64,000 nt of DNA from Clusia tigrina (GCA_920105625.2 OV050033.1:55820780-55884779), one strand, 5' to 3'. Counted from the stretch's first letter, positions 9,500-21,930 are shown. The notes: generated by a model from the sequence alone, not told the origin. A program made the numbers and translations.

Positions 9500-10070
9500 T
9501 TCTTACTCTACATAAACAGCCAGGCCGCAATTCAAGTCATAGTCTCTTCTGGCTCATCTTACAAAAACGTTCAGTGCAGGGATGTCCGTCAATCGGAGTT
9601 GCATATCTATTGCCAGACCATAAAATCATACAGGGAAATTAGAATGAGGATATGATTGCCAATAAGGGAATTCATTTACCGGGCTGATGGGGCTCAGTAG
9701 TAGTGCACAGATGTCTCTAAGGAAGGAGGAAAGCATGGTGAAAAACACTGTAGCAATGTGGAACAGCATAACCACCTTCAGAACGGCAAAGCTTATGTGT
9801 CAACACTATGGTACCCTGTATACCATTCGCAATTCCATGAAAGGGTTGACAAATGATGAGAGGTATACTAACTGGTTACAGCAGCACACAAAAACAAAGA
9901 GGGTTTTACTACTAATGACGGAGCCAGGAAAACTTTGGAACACCTCCTATATTTCTGTTGATCAGGCTTCCACACGCCGATCTCAAGAACACGTCAAAAA
10001 TGCCTATTTTCAGAGGCTGGAAGAGGACTACTAGTACCATTCTCCCATAAATCGCGAATAAAAGACTAAT
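9500..10070 (+). pseudogene. LINE RNase H / C-terminal knuckle fragment
   Basis: NSQAAIQVI at about 9515 is a relic of the RNase H DSQAA motif. A degenerate GN..AD-like block follows near 9668, and from 9690 to 10034 a 115-codon frame runs over the usual LINE C-terminus. The TLEHLLYFC knuckle half is readable in another frame at about 9930, so a frameshift cuts it. No reverse transcriptase is present. It is sandwiched between the full LTR element and the solo LTR. Confidence 0.55.
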
Positions 10071-10221
10071 AAGGATATTTATTTTGTCGATTCTTAGATG
10101 GACATACTTCTGGTATTGCTAAATACCTCGTAAGTGTATGCGAGGCCCATTCCGTCATCCAGTTTAGCCCAATTAAATTCCTGTTCTATCTTGCCACACA
10201 ATCATCGTGCATTAATCCAAC

Positions 10222-10829
10222 ATATTGAAACGTGATTGCATATCAGTGAAACGGGATTGCATACTTTTAGGATCCCATCTGGAGAATGAGTGCCCCCTGT
10301 GAGTCAAGATGCGAACTATTCGAATAAAAGTTTATTCAAGAACCATCTGTCGGTAATATCAAAAAGAATATTCTCGACTTCTGTCGAAGAGGATAGAAGC
10401 TTCTAGAAACTACGAGAATAGCGTAGAAGTTTCTACCTCAACCATTCGAAAACTAAAAAAGCGACAAGACTGTTCAAACTCGAACACAGTAGATCAGAGA
10501 CCGTAACAGTGTGTACAGCAGGCATTTTAATCGAAGCAGCAGTATTAGCAGTATTTGTAATTCTGCAAAGTGATGAAATTACTTATTAAATAAAGTGACT
10601 AATGGTTTGTGAAATAAAGTGCAAATAATAACTAAGTAAACTTTAAGCCTAATATTAAATGTGTAAATAGCAATAATTAAATAAAGCTAATTATTTTAAT
10701 TTAACCAGCGATTGTTTGATTACTACACAATCCAGTGGTACGAGTCCGAGTACAGAGAGTTATAGGAATTGTCAGGAGGGCAATTTTGTAACAGAGTAAA
10801 TTGTCAAGAGGGCAATTTCGTAACAATAT
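10222..10829 (+). mobile_element. Solo LTR of the same Gypsy family (LTR 10226-10825) with ATAT duplication
   Basis: The 600-bp LTR is clearly homologous to the 585-bp LTRs at 6486 and 8810 and is flanked on both sides by ATAT (10222-10225 and 10826-10829). Differences include loss of a 9-bp 'ggagaatct' repeat near its start, a small duplication of 'agcagtatt', extra sequence before the last AATAAA cluster, and several substitutions. It is therefore an older insertion reduced by LTR-LTR recombination. The phased GAA/TTC array is kept, but the TATA word is changed from ctataaaag to ctaaaaaag. Confidence 0.92.
10366..10433 (+). promoter_or_regulatory. Phased heat-shock-element-like array in solo LTR
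   Basis: GAA at 10366, 10386, 10396, 10406, 10416 and 10426, and TTC at 10371, 10401 and 10431, all on the same 5-bp register as in the complete element. Neighbouring bases differ (for example GAAttTTC in the full element and GAAgtTTC here), while the pentamer cores do not. Confidence 0.6.
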
Positions 10830-10859
10830 TTTGAATATTTAATTTGTTGGTCCTATAAC

Positions 10860-11005
10860 ATAAATACTAATTGACAGTGGTATTGTGAGCGGCCATTATC
10901 GACTCAACTATGACATGAGGAAGTTGGCTTTAGCTCGAGAGTGTATGTTCTGTGGAGAAAGTGAGGAAGGAGGAGTCATCTGATCACAGACTGTGGAATA
11001 CTGCT
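10860..11005 (+). pseudogene. LINE 3'-end fragment
   Basis: The reading 'SGHYRLNYDMRKLALARECMFCGESEE...LITDCG' is visible with a few frame breaks. It is homologous to the knuckle region of the LINE copies at 38600 and 58750. It leads directly into the 99-bp tandem repeat. Confidence 0.65.
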
Positions 11006-11006
11006 T

Positions 11007-11300
11007 CTTTCAGACTCCCACAAGTCCCTATGGAATTCTTTGTACATACATGAGAACTATTTTAGTAAGAATTGTCAATAATACAAAGGACTGTAGACCT
11101 GATTTCTTTCAGACTTCCATAAATCTCTCTAGAATTCTTTGTACACACCAGAAAACTCTTTCAGTAAGAATTGACAATACTTCAAAGGCGTGTAAACCTA
11201 ACTTCCTTCAGACTCCCACAAGTCTCTCTAGAGACACACAAGAGAGCTATTTTTGGGAGAATTGACAATACTTCGAAGGACTGTAAGTCTAACTGTATAT
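11007..11300 (+). repeat. 99-bp tandem repeat, three units
   Basis: Units begin at 11007, 11106 and 11205 with c(t/c)ttcagact(c/t)cca and end with the 'aatac..aaagg.ctgtaa' word. Spacing is exactly 99 bp twice. The third unit has a small internal change (agagacacacaagag). The array continues from the LINE fragment, so it may be the LINE 3' untranslated region amplified in place. Confidence 0.75.
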
Positions 11301-13527
11301 AGTAATAATTATGTTATTTCATTTCAGCGTAAGTCATATTGGAGCATATTTCTCTATGTTGGAGCAATTCACTATTTCAAAAAGTATCCCGTACTTGTAA
11401 TACTCTCTTCTGATTTGAATAACTTTGTATTTCACAATATTTTTGTTTAATTTTACAACGTTTCTCCCTCGATGGGCAGTTATTAAGATATTTTTTTGCA
11501 CAGTCCTGCAGCAGATATTCATATATAATCCTGCGGGAAACCGTGCAGCAGCAGCCTTAATTGCTTTTTCACTAATTTCGCCAAATAAACACTGCAACTC
11601 ATTTCGTTGCAAAAATATTGTTTACTCGCATATTTCATAAACATTTGCATGCATAAAGCGAGCGCCCAGTGCCGTGCCCGTATTTGTTTATGTGAAAGCC
11701 GAAAACAATTTTTCTCTATATCCGCATAATATTGTATAAAATATCAAATCTCTAAAGTCGTAATGCAAATGCCAGCAATTGCAATATTATGATGAATGCC
11801 ACCAGCCGCCACTCACCCAGCAACCGCCGCCACAACCCGAACCTGTGCTGAGCTGCGGCAATCAAAAATGCGATTTAAAATGCAATTCATAAATGCAGCG
11901 ATGTCGAAGTGAAAATATTACCGCATGGCGCGCGTATATATTACATTTGCAAATTTTCCAGCATGCCATGGCAACGTCAAAGGAATTAATGTGGCCACGC
12001 AAAGCACAGAATGCTATTGAGGGAAATGCAGAAGTCACCGAGGATGATCATCATAATTCGGATGGAAGGAACCCACAAAAAATGCATAAAAACATGAAAG
12101 AAATTGCCAATGGGGCAATTTGAAACCTGAGTTGGTGGCTAGGAATGTGTTGGGTGTGGGGGCCTGCGGATATAATAAAGTGAGGCAAGTCATTGCCAAA
12201 TTTCACTGGGCAGTGATACGTAAAGGCATTTAAATATAGTTTTTGACTATAATAAGATCACTTGTTTACAACAAATATTTCGTAACATAATTGATATAGC
12301 AATGGCAATATTTCCACAGGTGTAATGTTTGGAATCCCTTCTACAACACATTTGAAACTGTAACAAGATGCTTCTCTTTATTTCAGAGCATTATTGCATA
12401 AGTTTCCATGAAGTTCCCCTTTATATACGCACATTTGCCCAGTTGAAATACCGCATCAAATTCGCAGCCGCGAAGTGGGTCATCAAAATCATCGGCGGCA
12501 TCATTATCAGCAGTTTGCTGCAAATACACAGACACAAATACTACTTACCACATAATACCACGCTGCAGTGTGCCATCGACGCGAACTTTTATGCTCTCTT
12601 CAGCGCCATAATGCATTCGGGAATTTTTCATCCGTAATTTTTTTCTCATTCTTTTCGCATTATTTTTTTTTTTTGGCAATATTGGCCATTTGGCTTTGCG
12701 ATGCGGCAATATTAGGCGATATTTTTTATGTGACTGCATAATAAGATAAGTTATAAATTATGTAATTATTGAACTCTCATTTATTGGCATTTACAAATGG
12801 AATTGAATATGGCAACGTAAATCATTTTCGGCAATGCCAATAAAAATATGTGACAGCAGTTTGGGTCACACTCGTAAGGACGGGTTCAACTGTGCTTCGG
12901 TGTCTAATGCGGTATGCACATCAATATGTAGAACAGAGACACGCACAGTAAGGACCCGGGAGAACCAAAGAACTACAATTGTTTTTTGAAGTGATGTAAA
13001 AGCAGTGAAAGATGGAATAAATCCAAAGTTGTTATAGACCTTTTATAAATGCGAGAAATTTTCAGAGTAAATTAGAGCAAACATTTCTTTGTTGTTCTGG
13101 GCTTTCAATTTGTGAAATTTAAGTGAATTTAATGAGAATATATCAAAGAACCATTGACATTCATTGCTGATTGTAAAATATTGGCAGACCATCAGCTTAG
13201 TTGTAATACCGGTTGTACAACATGTTTCGCTCCATATACAATTTGTTGGAAGCTGAACTTGATCAGAATTACAAAAAGATTTTAGTAAGGGCTCACATAT
13301 AGAAATTTTCTGAAAATCCAAGCAAATCAACCTGAACTGAATTCTCATGTCGAAGAAACTAGATCACAAATTGTTGGAACATCCGTCAAACAGAAGTATT
13401 TGATTTGATAAAGGAAAAACATGTCCAGTCGCTGCGGAAGATGAATTACATTAACAGCTTTCTTGGAGTGCAACACATGCTGTTTGGCGCTCTAGACAGT
13501 GTATGAGATGGTTCTCCATTTGGTAGC
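11301..13527. other. Intergenic island without genes
   Basis: Mostly unique-looking sequence with GC-richer patches around 11800-12100 and 12440-12640. No frame is longer than about 100 codons and none shows a motif. From 13440 it grades into the T-rich minisatellite. Confidence 0.5.
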
Positions 13528-15755
13528 ATTCTATTCAGCTTCGGACTCCATTTTCTATTTAACTTTGCATTATCTTTTCTATACCACTTTCTACCGAAAT
13601 TTCTACTTAATTTTCTAAACAAATTTATGTTGAACTTTTTATTCCACTTTTGTTCAACTTTCATTTAATTTTTTTTTAAAAATATATTCAACTTTCAATT
13701 CGAATTCTGTTCAATATTTAATTCATTATTTTCATTATTTTATTTAACTTTCTATTCCACTTGTAATCAACTTTCTATTTCAATTATGTTCTATTTTCCA
13801 TTTAATATTGTATTCAACTTCATATTCCACTTGTAGTCAACTTTCTATTCCAATTCTGATCAATTTTCTATTCAATATTCTATTCAACTTTCTATTCCAC
13901 TTGTAGTCAACTTTCAATTTCGGCTATTTATTCCACTTTCTTTCTGCTTTATATTTTTCTGATTAACTTTAATTCAACTTTTTATTGAAGTCTCCTTGCA
14001 ACTTATTCTTCAACTTGCTTTTCCAATTTCTTCAACATTCCCTTTAACTTTCAATTAAAATTTCAGTTCAAATTTCTATTCAACTTTATATTCCACTTTT
14101 TATTAAAAATTTTAATAAATTTTCCATTTTTTATTCAACTTTCTAGTAAATTTCTTTTCAATTTGCTATTCAATTTTTTACTAAAGTTTTTATTGAACTT
14201 TCTATTCAATTTTCCAATCAATATTTTATTCAACTTTCTATTAAATTTCTTTCCAATTTCCTATTAAACTTTTTATAAAAGTGTCTATTGAACTTTCTAT
14301 ACAATTTTCAATTCAACTTTCTATTCAATCCTCCATTCAATATTTTATTAAACTTTCTATTAAATTTCTTTCTAATTCCCTATTAAACTTTTTATTAAAG
14401 TTTTTATTGAATTTGTATACATTTTTCCATTCAACTTTCTATTCAATTTTCTAATAAATTTTCAATTAAATTTCTTATCAACTTTGTTTTGAATTTTCTG
14501 TTAAATTTTAAATTAAATTTTGTATTCAAATTTACATTCAAATTTTATACCAATTTTGTTAAACTTTCTAAAAAAAAAAATTGGTTTTTATTGATCTTTC
14601 TGTTCAATTTTCCTCTCAAATTTCTCTTCAATTTTCTAATAAATTTGTTATTAAATTATTTTTCAACTTTGTTTTGAAGGTTCTTTTCAATATTTATTAA
14701 ATTTTGTATTGAAATTTACATAAAATTTTTGTTCCACTTTTGTTCAACTTTTTATTCAATTGTCATATAATTTTTACTTAAAATTATATTGAACTTTCTT
14801 TTCAACTTTCTATTTCGCTTCTAATCAACTTTATATTCCTTCAATTCAATTTTCTATTCGACTTAGTATTCCACTTCCTATTTTGTTTTATATTTTTTCC
14901 ATTAAATTTGTGTCATTCAACTTGCTTTTCAACTTGCTTTTCCAATTGCGACAACTGTCCATTGAACTTCAATTATTTTTCTATTCACTTTTGCATTCAA
15001 TGTTACATTGAACTGTTTATTTCACTGTGGTTCAACATACTATTAAATTTTCTATTTTACTTTATATTCAACTTTGTATTCAAATTTTTCTTCAATTGTC
15101 TTTTCTTTAAAAGTGAAATGTTAAATATACATACTATGAAGATTTATTGTTAGTTCTAAGATATTTTAGAAGATTCAATAAAATATATACATTAAAAAAA
15201 AAAAAAAAAAATTGTCTTTTCAATCTGCACAAATTTATTTTATATTTTCTATTAAATTTTCTGTTCATTTTCTATTCAGTTTTGTTTCCAACTTTATATG
15301 TAATTGTAAATTATAATTTCTATTAAATTCTTTATTTAATTTTCTATCAATTGTTTATTCAATTTTCCTTTAATATTTATATTCAGCTTCTTTTCCAGTT
15401 TCTAATCAAATTTTTATTCAAATTTATATCAAATTGTTAATTAAACTTCCTGTTAAAGCTCTAATCAACTGTGTTTTCAATTTTCTTTTCAATTTTCTAT
15501 ACAATTTTGTATTAAACTTTACATTCACATGTTTATTCCACTTTTGTTCAATTTTCGTTTAATGCTTCAATTTAAATTATATTCATCTTTCTTTTCAAAA
15601 TCCTAATCCTCTTCTATACAATTTTATATTCGATTTCCTATACAACTTTCAATTCAATTTTCTGTTAAATTTCAATTTAAATTCTACATTCTATTAAACT
15701 CTCTTTTTAAATTATCTTCAACTTGCTATTCAAATTTCTCCAACTTTTCATTGAG
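13528..15755 (+). repeat. 2.2-kb degenerate T-rich, G-poor minisatellite
   Basis: The plus strand is built from variants of ttcaactttctattcaattt, with units of roughly 10-12 bp paired into 20-24 bp, repeated about a hundred times with heavy drift. G is nearly absent on this strand, so the tract has strong strand asymmetry. Open frames inside it (for example 14489-14677) are low-complexity by-products. It is interrupted at 15105-15209 by a poly(A)-tailed insert. Confidence 0.85.
15105..15209 (+). pseudogene. Tiny retroposed transcript 3' end with poly(A) and target duplication
   Basis: About 90 bp of sequence unrelated to the surrounding minisatellite ends with AATAAA (15177-15182), 11 nt, and then a run of A (15194-15211). 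The word aattgtctttt occurs just before it (15094-15104) and again overlapping the end of the A run (15210-15220), giving an 11-bp target duplication. This is the signature of target-primed reverse transcription of a polyadenylated RNA. The source may be an mRNA or a poly(A)-tailed LINE; the insert is too short to say. Confidence 0.75.
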
Positions 15756-15759
15756 TTAT

Positions 15760-16230
15760 TTGATTATAATTACATTTAATTGTAATTAAGTTAAGTACTT
15801 CCTGTACTCGTTTGGACTAATTTTAGAGTAATTAAATTTAATTATAAACAAATGATATACTCCTTGTATTGAACTGAATTAATTTAATTATAATTACAAT
15901 TAATTAATTACCTTAAATTAAATTGAAAAGTTAAATTACGTAAAATTTAATTACGAAGTTGCTTAAAATTAAATAAAATTAATTTTAAGTAGCTTAAATC
16001 CTTTTTGTACTACTCTAAATTAATTTATTTATAATTAAAAGTAATAATCTAAATTCATTTTAGTACAAATAAATTTAATAATAATTAAATTAATTACTTC
16101 TGGTGGTAATTTGAATTAATTTAATAATAATTAAATTAACTACTTCTGTAATTGAATTAATTTTATTACCATTAAATATATTTGTAATTAAATGAAATTC
16201 TTATTTTCCTTATTTGTATATTGTAACAAT
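15760..16230. repeat. TTAATTAAAT-rich degenerate repeat tract
   Basis: Repeated blocks of taattaaattaatt are separated by words like acttctgt or actcctgt, in units of roughly 55-65 bp (for example 'tactcctgtactcg', 'tactccttgtattg', 'tacttctggtggt', 'tacttctgtaattg'). The tract is almost pure A/T with self-complementary stretches. It follows directly on the T-rich minisatellite. Confidence 0.7.
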
Positions 16231-16497
16231 TTGGGAGCTGAAAATGGAAATTACATTACATATAAATCCATTTAAATTTAATTTTGTATAGTTATAATAA
16301 ATAGTCGACTTCCTTAGTTAGTTTCTTGTTTGAAGACTGGATTCCCCTGAACCATTCTAGAAATAATCGTAATCAATTACGTTGTTTAAATAAATTACAT
16401 AATTTAGAATTACTATTCACTTGATACGAATTGCTGTTCACTTTATTTCATTCATAGATTGATTCTTTAACACAGTGTTTATATGAACCATACTCAT

Positions 16498-16580
16498 TAA
16501 GATTTGTGGCCAATCCCATGAAGATATGTGGCCAAACTCTTTAACATTTGTGGCCCATCTCATGAAGGTTTGTGTTCCAT

Positions 16581-16583
<3 letters not shown>
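16498..16583 (+). repeat. ~24-bp tandem repeat, four units
   Basis: Four imperfect copies of (a)g.tttgtggccaatctcatga. They run into a TTA microsatellite (16585-16616). Confidence 0.7.
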
Positions 16584-16615
<32 letters not shown>

Positions 16616-16616
16616 C

Positions 16617-17308
16617 ATTGCCAGTAGTTTACTTCGACCAATGTGATATTTTTTTGCGTTCCAACTCACAGTCATATATAGATAGCAAGCGTTATCTTTA
16701 TACACACATCCGAAAATAGTATTAATTGCTGTTTTCGATTTGAATGTTTCCGCAGCCTTCTAAAAATCCATATGAGAAGTATTCTCTGCAGATTTCTGGT
16801 GTGGGCACTTATTCAACCATGGCTCTGGTCCTTACACAGGGAAGTCTATTATAGTTTTGTTTTTCTATTCCCAGACCCTGCGGCTGGAAGCATTTTTGTG
16901 ATTTCCCCTGAAAGTCAGTTGTGAAACTAAATATGTAATGATGGGACATATTTTTGCTTTGCTCTCCTCTTCCATCACTTTTTCTCTTCTCTACTGCTTT
17001 AAGAAATGTTACTGGCACATTGAGGTTTTCTGCTTTTAACCAGAGGCATTCGCTCAGCCTTTCCATAGAGAAAACCCACGCTGACTCTGTAGGGGAGCAT
17101 TAAAGGCTTTACGGGATTTGGGCATAGTGCTCTCCGGCTTGAGTTGGAAGTCTTAAAATAGCCGCACAGAAAGGGAGACGGTTTCTTCGTCCTGATTGAA
17201 ATTCAGTTGCGCAATAAAAATTAAATTCGATTTTGATTTTCAATTAAAATCTCAACAGACTTGCAATTAAATTGAAGCCACTAAGCGTTTTTACTAGCGA
17301 ATAAGTTA

Positions 17309-17363
<55 letters not shown>

Positions 17364-18519
17364 ACTGACACCGCAGTCTACTTAGGCATACCCAATTAAA
17401 TTAATTATTTTCCTAAATTTATTTATTTTTTTGGTGAAAGAAAAATAAGGACGATAAAGTTTCCTAAAGAGCTTTCTTTAGGGCCGCGCTTGAGTTGTTT
17501 ACAAAACAAAAATCTCAGCAAGAATAATAATACGAGCAACAACAGCAGCACAACAATGAAAACAATAACAACAGCTACAACAACAACAGCAACAACAAAC
17601 GACGACGGCATATTTTGCCAACAAAAATGCTAATTAACCGCAACACATCATCATTAAAAATTTAAATTAAAACATTTTTAAATGCGCATAAATACGACAA
17701 GCCTGGCTGTGGGCTCCCGTTGATTATGATGAATCTGAGCGTGGGAGCGTATGGAAACCCACCCCGTATGAGGCTATGTGTGAGTGTTTGTGTACAAGTG
17801 GGAGTATGTGTGGCTGTGGTTTTGTTTGCCTTTGCATGAGTGTGCGTGTGTGTTTTTAATGCCTAATTAAGTTTTATAGAAACATTTGCAAAATGGCTGC
17901 CTTCGAAAAGTGCAAAAACAACTTCAATTTTGTTATTAATTGTTTTGCGGTGCGCTTGGTAAGCGCTGCGGGGAGAGGGCGGAAGAGCGAGCATGGGGTT
18001 CCGAACTTTGCCCTCTTGTTGTGTTTGTTGTAGTTTTGTGTTCCTTTGTTGCCGCTCGGTTGTTGTTGGTTAAATTGGTTTATACGTCGTGCCATAGAAG
18101 CCAGCTAATAGATCCAGCTGCGGTTAATCGACAAAATGTTTAACCCAAAACGTTGGTAAACGCAGGTAAAGTGTGCACACTTCATACGCAAATTAGTAGG
18201 AAATTTGTTAAATGAGCTTTTAATCAAATTGCACATTTTTGCCAATGAAGAGAGCCGCCAGTGTTGTGAGCGCGTATCGAAGTTGCGGCAATTGTGTTTC
18301 ACTCAAGCATATGCGAACTTTTCAAATACGAAAGTTTGAAATAATTTCGTCTTTCAGCAAAAATTTGAAGTGAGGCTTGTATGCGAATTTTCCTACCTTC
18401 GGAGCATTACAAAAACAATAATGAGGTATGTTCATTATATGTGCCCAGGTTAACTCAGAATAGGCACGATAAAATTGTTATATAGGGTTTTACAACTATC
18501 GAATCTTGGAATCTTGCGG
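16617..18519. other. Intergenic island with CA microsatellite
   Basis: No gene seen. A pure CA run lies at 17312-17362. CAA/CAG-rich text at 17525-17600 and 'gtgtgtg' text at 17780-17860 are typical of fly non-coding DNA. Open frames here follow from the simple repeats. Confidence 0.5.
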
Positions 18520-19970
18520 GAAATGAGCTGCTTGTGTGACTGCAGAGGGAAGGGTGCAAGCTGGTTGCGTATGCGAATGATGTTGCTATTAGGATCTCGG
18601 GCAAGTATATATCTATAAATGAGAGACTTGATGCAACGTATGCTCAACATTCTCTCCAAACGGGCTGTGGGTTGGGAGTTAATCTGCCCAATACTAAGCT
18701 ATGCTCTTCACCAAGAAGAATACAATTTATCGCTCCAAATCTAATGGGTGTATGTATATATTAATCATGTTGAGGAAGTTAAATATCTGCGCTTGATCCT
18801 GGATAGAAAGCTGAACTAGAAGGCTAATATAAGAGAGCTCATTAGAAAGGCTCAGGTAGCTCTGTACTCTTGCAAAAGACTCGTAGGAAAAAATGGGGGT
18901 TAAAGCCTAAGGTAGCCTATTGAATATACACAGCTGTGGTATGAAAAGTCGTTTTTTATGGGATGCTTGTTTGGTGGACAGCATTAAGTAAGTCCACATA
19001 CCACAGGTTGGTAACAAAGGTACAAATAATGGCAGAGGTTTTCATAAGTGGTGCCATTGGAATGACTTTGGACTTGCTAATCTGCTGCCTGTTAGGCTCT
19101 TTGGCCAACTAATCGTTGCAAATTCAGCTGTAAGGGTAAAAGATACGCATCAATGAAATGCCAGAAACAAGGGTCATGGGTCTATTTTACGACGTTTCTA
19201 GGGTATTCCTGACTCTTTCGATTACATCAAACCAATTTATGGCTTCAATGGCATGTGCAGGATCTCCATTACCTCCAGGGACGAATGGAAAGACGGTACC
19301 CCCTCATGCAAACGGGATTCACATCTGCACAGATGGATCCAAGTTACAGGGAAGGGTGAGAGGTGGTGTATTCTCAGAAGATGTGGACATTAGCATGTCC
19401 CTTAGGCTTTCTGACCTAATTATAGAGGCAGCACTCTCTTGGCTAAAGCAGAAGAAGATACCTGGATATGTGCATTCTATCTGACGCCAATCGGCTTGCG
19501 GTCCCTGGATTCGGCAATTATTACATCAAAAGCCGTCAAGAGTTGCTGCAATTCTTTAGACGAGATAGCTAAGCAGACTCGCCTGCATCTCAGCGGGGTT
19601 CCCGGCCACAGATATATTCCAGGGAACTTTAAAGCGGATGAACTTGCCCGTGAGGGTACTACCATACCGATTGAACAAGATCCGTCAAACCTCGGTATAC
19701 ATATTGCCACTTGTGACCTCTTAATATTACAATATCCTTAGGCACATCGGGTAGGCGCTGGTCTGAAGGAGTAGGATGCAAAATGACTAGACATTCCTGG
19801 CCAGAAATAAATGCGAAGCGATTAAAAGATTCATTATATCTAATTAGAATAAGTATAGGTTCCGCAGTTAGTGTTTTTAGCACTGCCCTAGACTCCCTAG
19901 AAATGGGAATGTTTGAGTCTCAATCAGAACAAATTTCGCTTTGCTGGTGCGACGCTGAACTTTCACGGCG
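18520..19970 (+). pseudogene. LINE reverse transcriptase - RNase H pseudogene
   Basis: The reverse-transcriptase catalytic box appears as LVAYANDVAIRISGKY near 18550, with the second Asp of YADD changed to Asn. The downstream thumb motif follows: VEEVKYLRLILDRKLN near 18770, then CKRLVGKKWGLKPKVAYW near 18870. RNase H follows as IHICTDGSKLQG (19318-19353, first catalytic Asp) and SGVPGHRYIPGNFKADELAREGT (about 19590-19660). Stops and frame changes separate the blocks. Gene order and the GKKWGLKP signature put it close to the copy at 33041-34857. The 5' half of the element is missing. Confidence 0.8.
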
Positions 19971-19974
19971 TCCA

Positions 19975-21640
19975 TCAGAATTGTACTATATAACCGGGTT
20001 GATATACAAATACAAGAAGTACAAAATAATGGAACAAAAAAAAAACCTCACAACTATGTGATTTTCGAGACTTCCTTAAAGGTAAATGCGACTTAAAGTT
20101 ATCCTTTAAGTCAGATTTGTATTGTTTCAATTGGCATATTTCCAGCTGCCTTTCATAAGCAACAGACAATTGAAAAATTCTGCCACCATCATTTTCCAAT
20201 TTACTCTGGATGACAATGCAATTGACTTATCAACATCCTCAAGGATATTGCTGAAGTTTTCATAAGGCAAAACAACCAGCATTCCAACCAAGCAGCCCTA
20301 ACACCGGTGACCACAATCAGAGGCCCGCATAATAGTGGGAATCTTTTTCAAAATCAACACAAATGCAAATTTCATGCATCAATTTATGCTATGTAAATGC
20401 CTGCAACACGCCCGTTGTAAGCCATATTACAGCAACAACGACAGCATCGTCAACAACAATGCTGCCAACACTCATGCAAGTATTCTCAGGCAGTGAAGCG
20501 TGCCACTTGCCACACCAGCACAGCCAGAAAGTGATATTTATCAATGGATTTAGGTGTTTTCGATGCCGGCGCTGCTCTTTTGCCATCCTGCTGAAAGGTA
20601 GCGGTGATTACATCAATAGGACTAGGCCAGGCACACCGAGCGACTGCAACAGCCCTGTAGAGCACAGCGTTACAGGCACATATTATTGCCATGTCAGAAC
20701 GTGTAACACAAAATTTCTGCAGTTTCGATTTTGCCCAGATTCCGATTAATAGCGCGACTCGAGTTTGATTTTTTTGTTGTTGCATTTGTGGCCGCCCAGT
20801 GTGGGTGTGGCTGCATAACAAAGAAACAACACGGCCTCTACACACAGGTAGTAGTGGCCAAGCTAGAAATATGCATGCGAAAGCTTCCTGATAACCGACT
20901 ACAAAGCGCAGCCCATGCGCTATTCTCGGACATACGAGTACCGAACTTGAAGTTCAAATATCCTGCGTGCGTTCTTTGTGCATCCATTTTACATTTTTTC
21001 CACATTTCCGTTTGGTATCGTTTAAGCACATATTGCGGTTTTCGTTGGCGCTCTTTTAGCACTTCATATGAAATGTGCGCCTTGACTTTTCCGCTGTGAA
21101 TGAATGGGTGTGTTCGGTGCGGTAGTGTCTGCCTGCCAGGCGCCTACGTGAATGCAGTTTGTAATTTGCGCTTCCCTGTATTTGCCCTGTAATTTTGTCA
21201 TTCGAGATACGTTATTGTGTTACTGTGGAATCATTAATTTAGCTGATATGTGCGTGAGTCTTTGGCAGGATTAACAAAAGAAATGGTTTCAATTTTTCAG
21301 GCAAGTTTGAAGTGTGAAGTGAATTTCAGATAAAATCAAATTAAACGGGACCTTAGAGCTCTACTTGATAAATTCCTGTTGAGTAGTTCTCTTATGAATA
21401 TGAACACAAAATTTGATATTTGATATTCATTTGGTACTGGTCTGAGGGTGACACATGTGTTGTTGGTCTAATCAATCCAATTTGGTCACCCAGAACCTTT
21501 TTCACATGTAAAGAAAGCGATCTTCAAATGAAGAAATCAAATAATTTCCGAAATAACAAAACCAATCCCATTCGAAATGATATTCGTCTCTCATAATGAA
21601 GTGTGTTTATGGCGAAATTTTGATAGTCTTCTGTCTCTTC
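19975..21640. other. Intergenic island, no gene seen
   Basis: Unique-looking, moderately GC-rich text, especially 20360-21110. Several overlapping frames of 65-128 codons exist on both strands, but none shows a motif or a start context that would set it apart. Confidence 0.45.
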
Positions 21641-21930
21641 ACTACAAACAATAATTCTCAATGATTCAAAGGAATCTTCGTTAGTCCTTCGTCTATTTAA
21701 AATAACCAATTATGTATAATATATGCATGGAGTTTAAAGGTTGAAAGGAGTCTTCTCTAGTCCTTTATATATTCAATAAATCCAAAAATATTGATTGCTT
21801 TCAAGCGGTCTTCGTTAGTCCTTTGTCTATTTAAAACAACTATAGATTGTTTAATGGTTTCAATGAGTCTTCGTTGTCCTTTATCTATTTAATACAACCA
21901 ATAATCTTGAATAGTACCAACAAATCTTGG
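21640..21930 (+). repeat. Degenerate 58-76 bp minisatellite, four units
   Basis: The core cttcgttagtcctttgtctatttaa recurs in variant form at 21676, 21752, 21810 and 21869. Confidence 0.7.

Noticed and set aside
14489..15153. Phe/Asn-rich frames in the T-rich tract
   Set aside because: By-products of the ttcaactttctatt minisatellite with no protein features.
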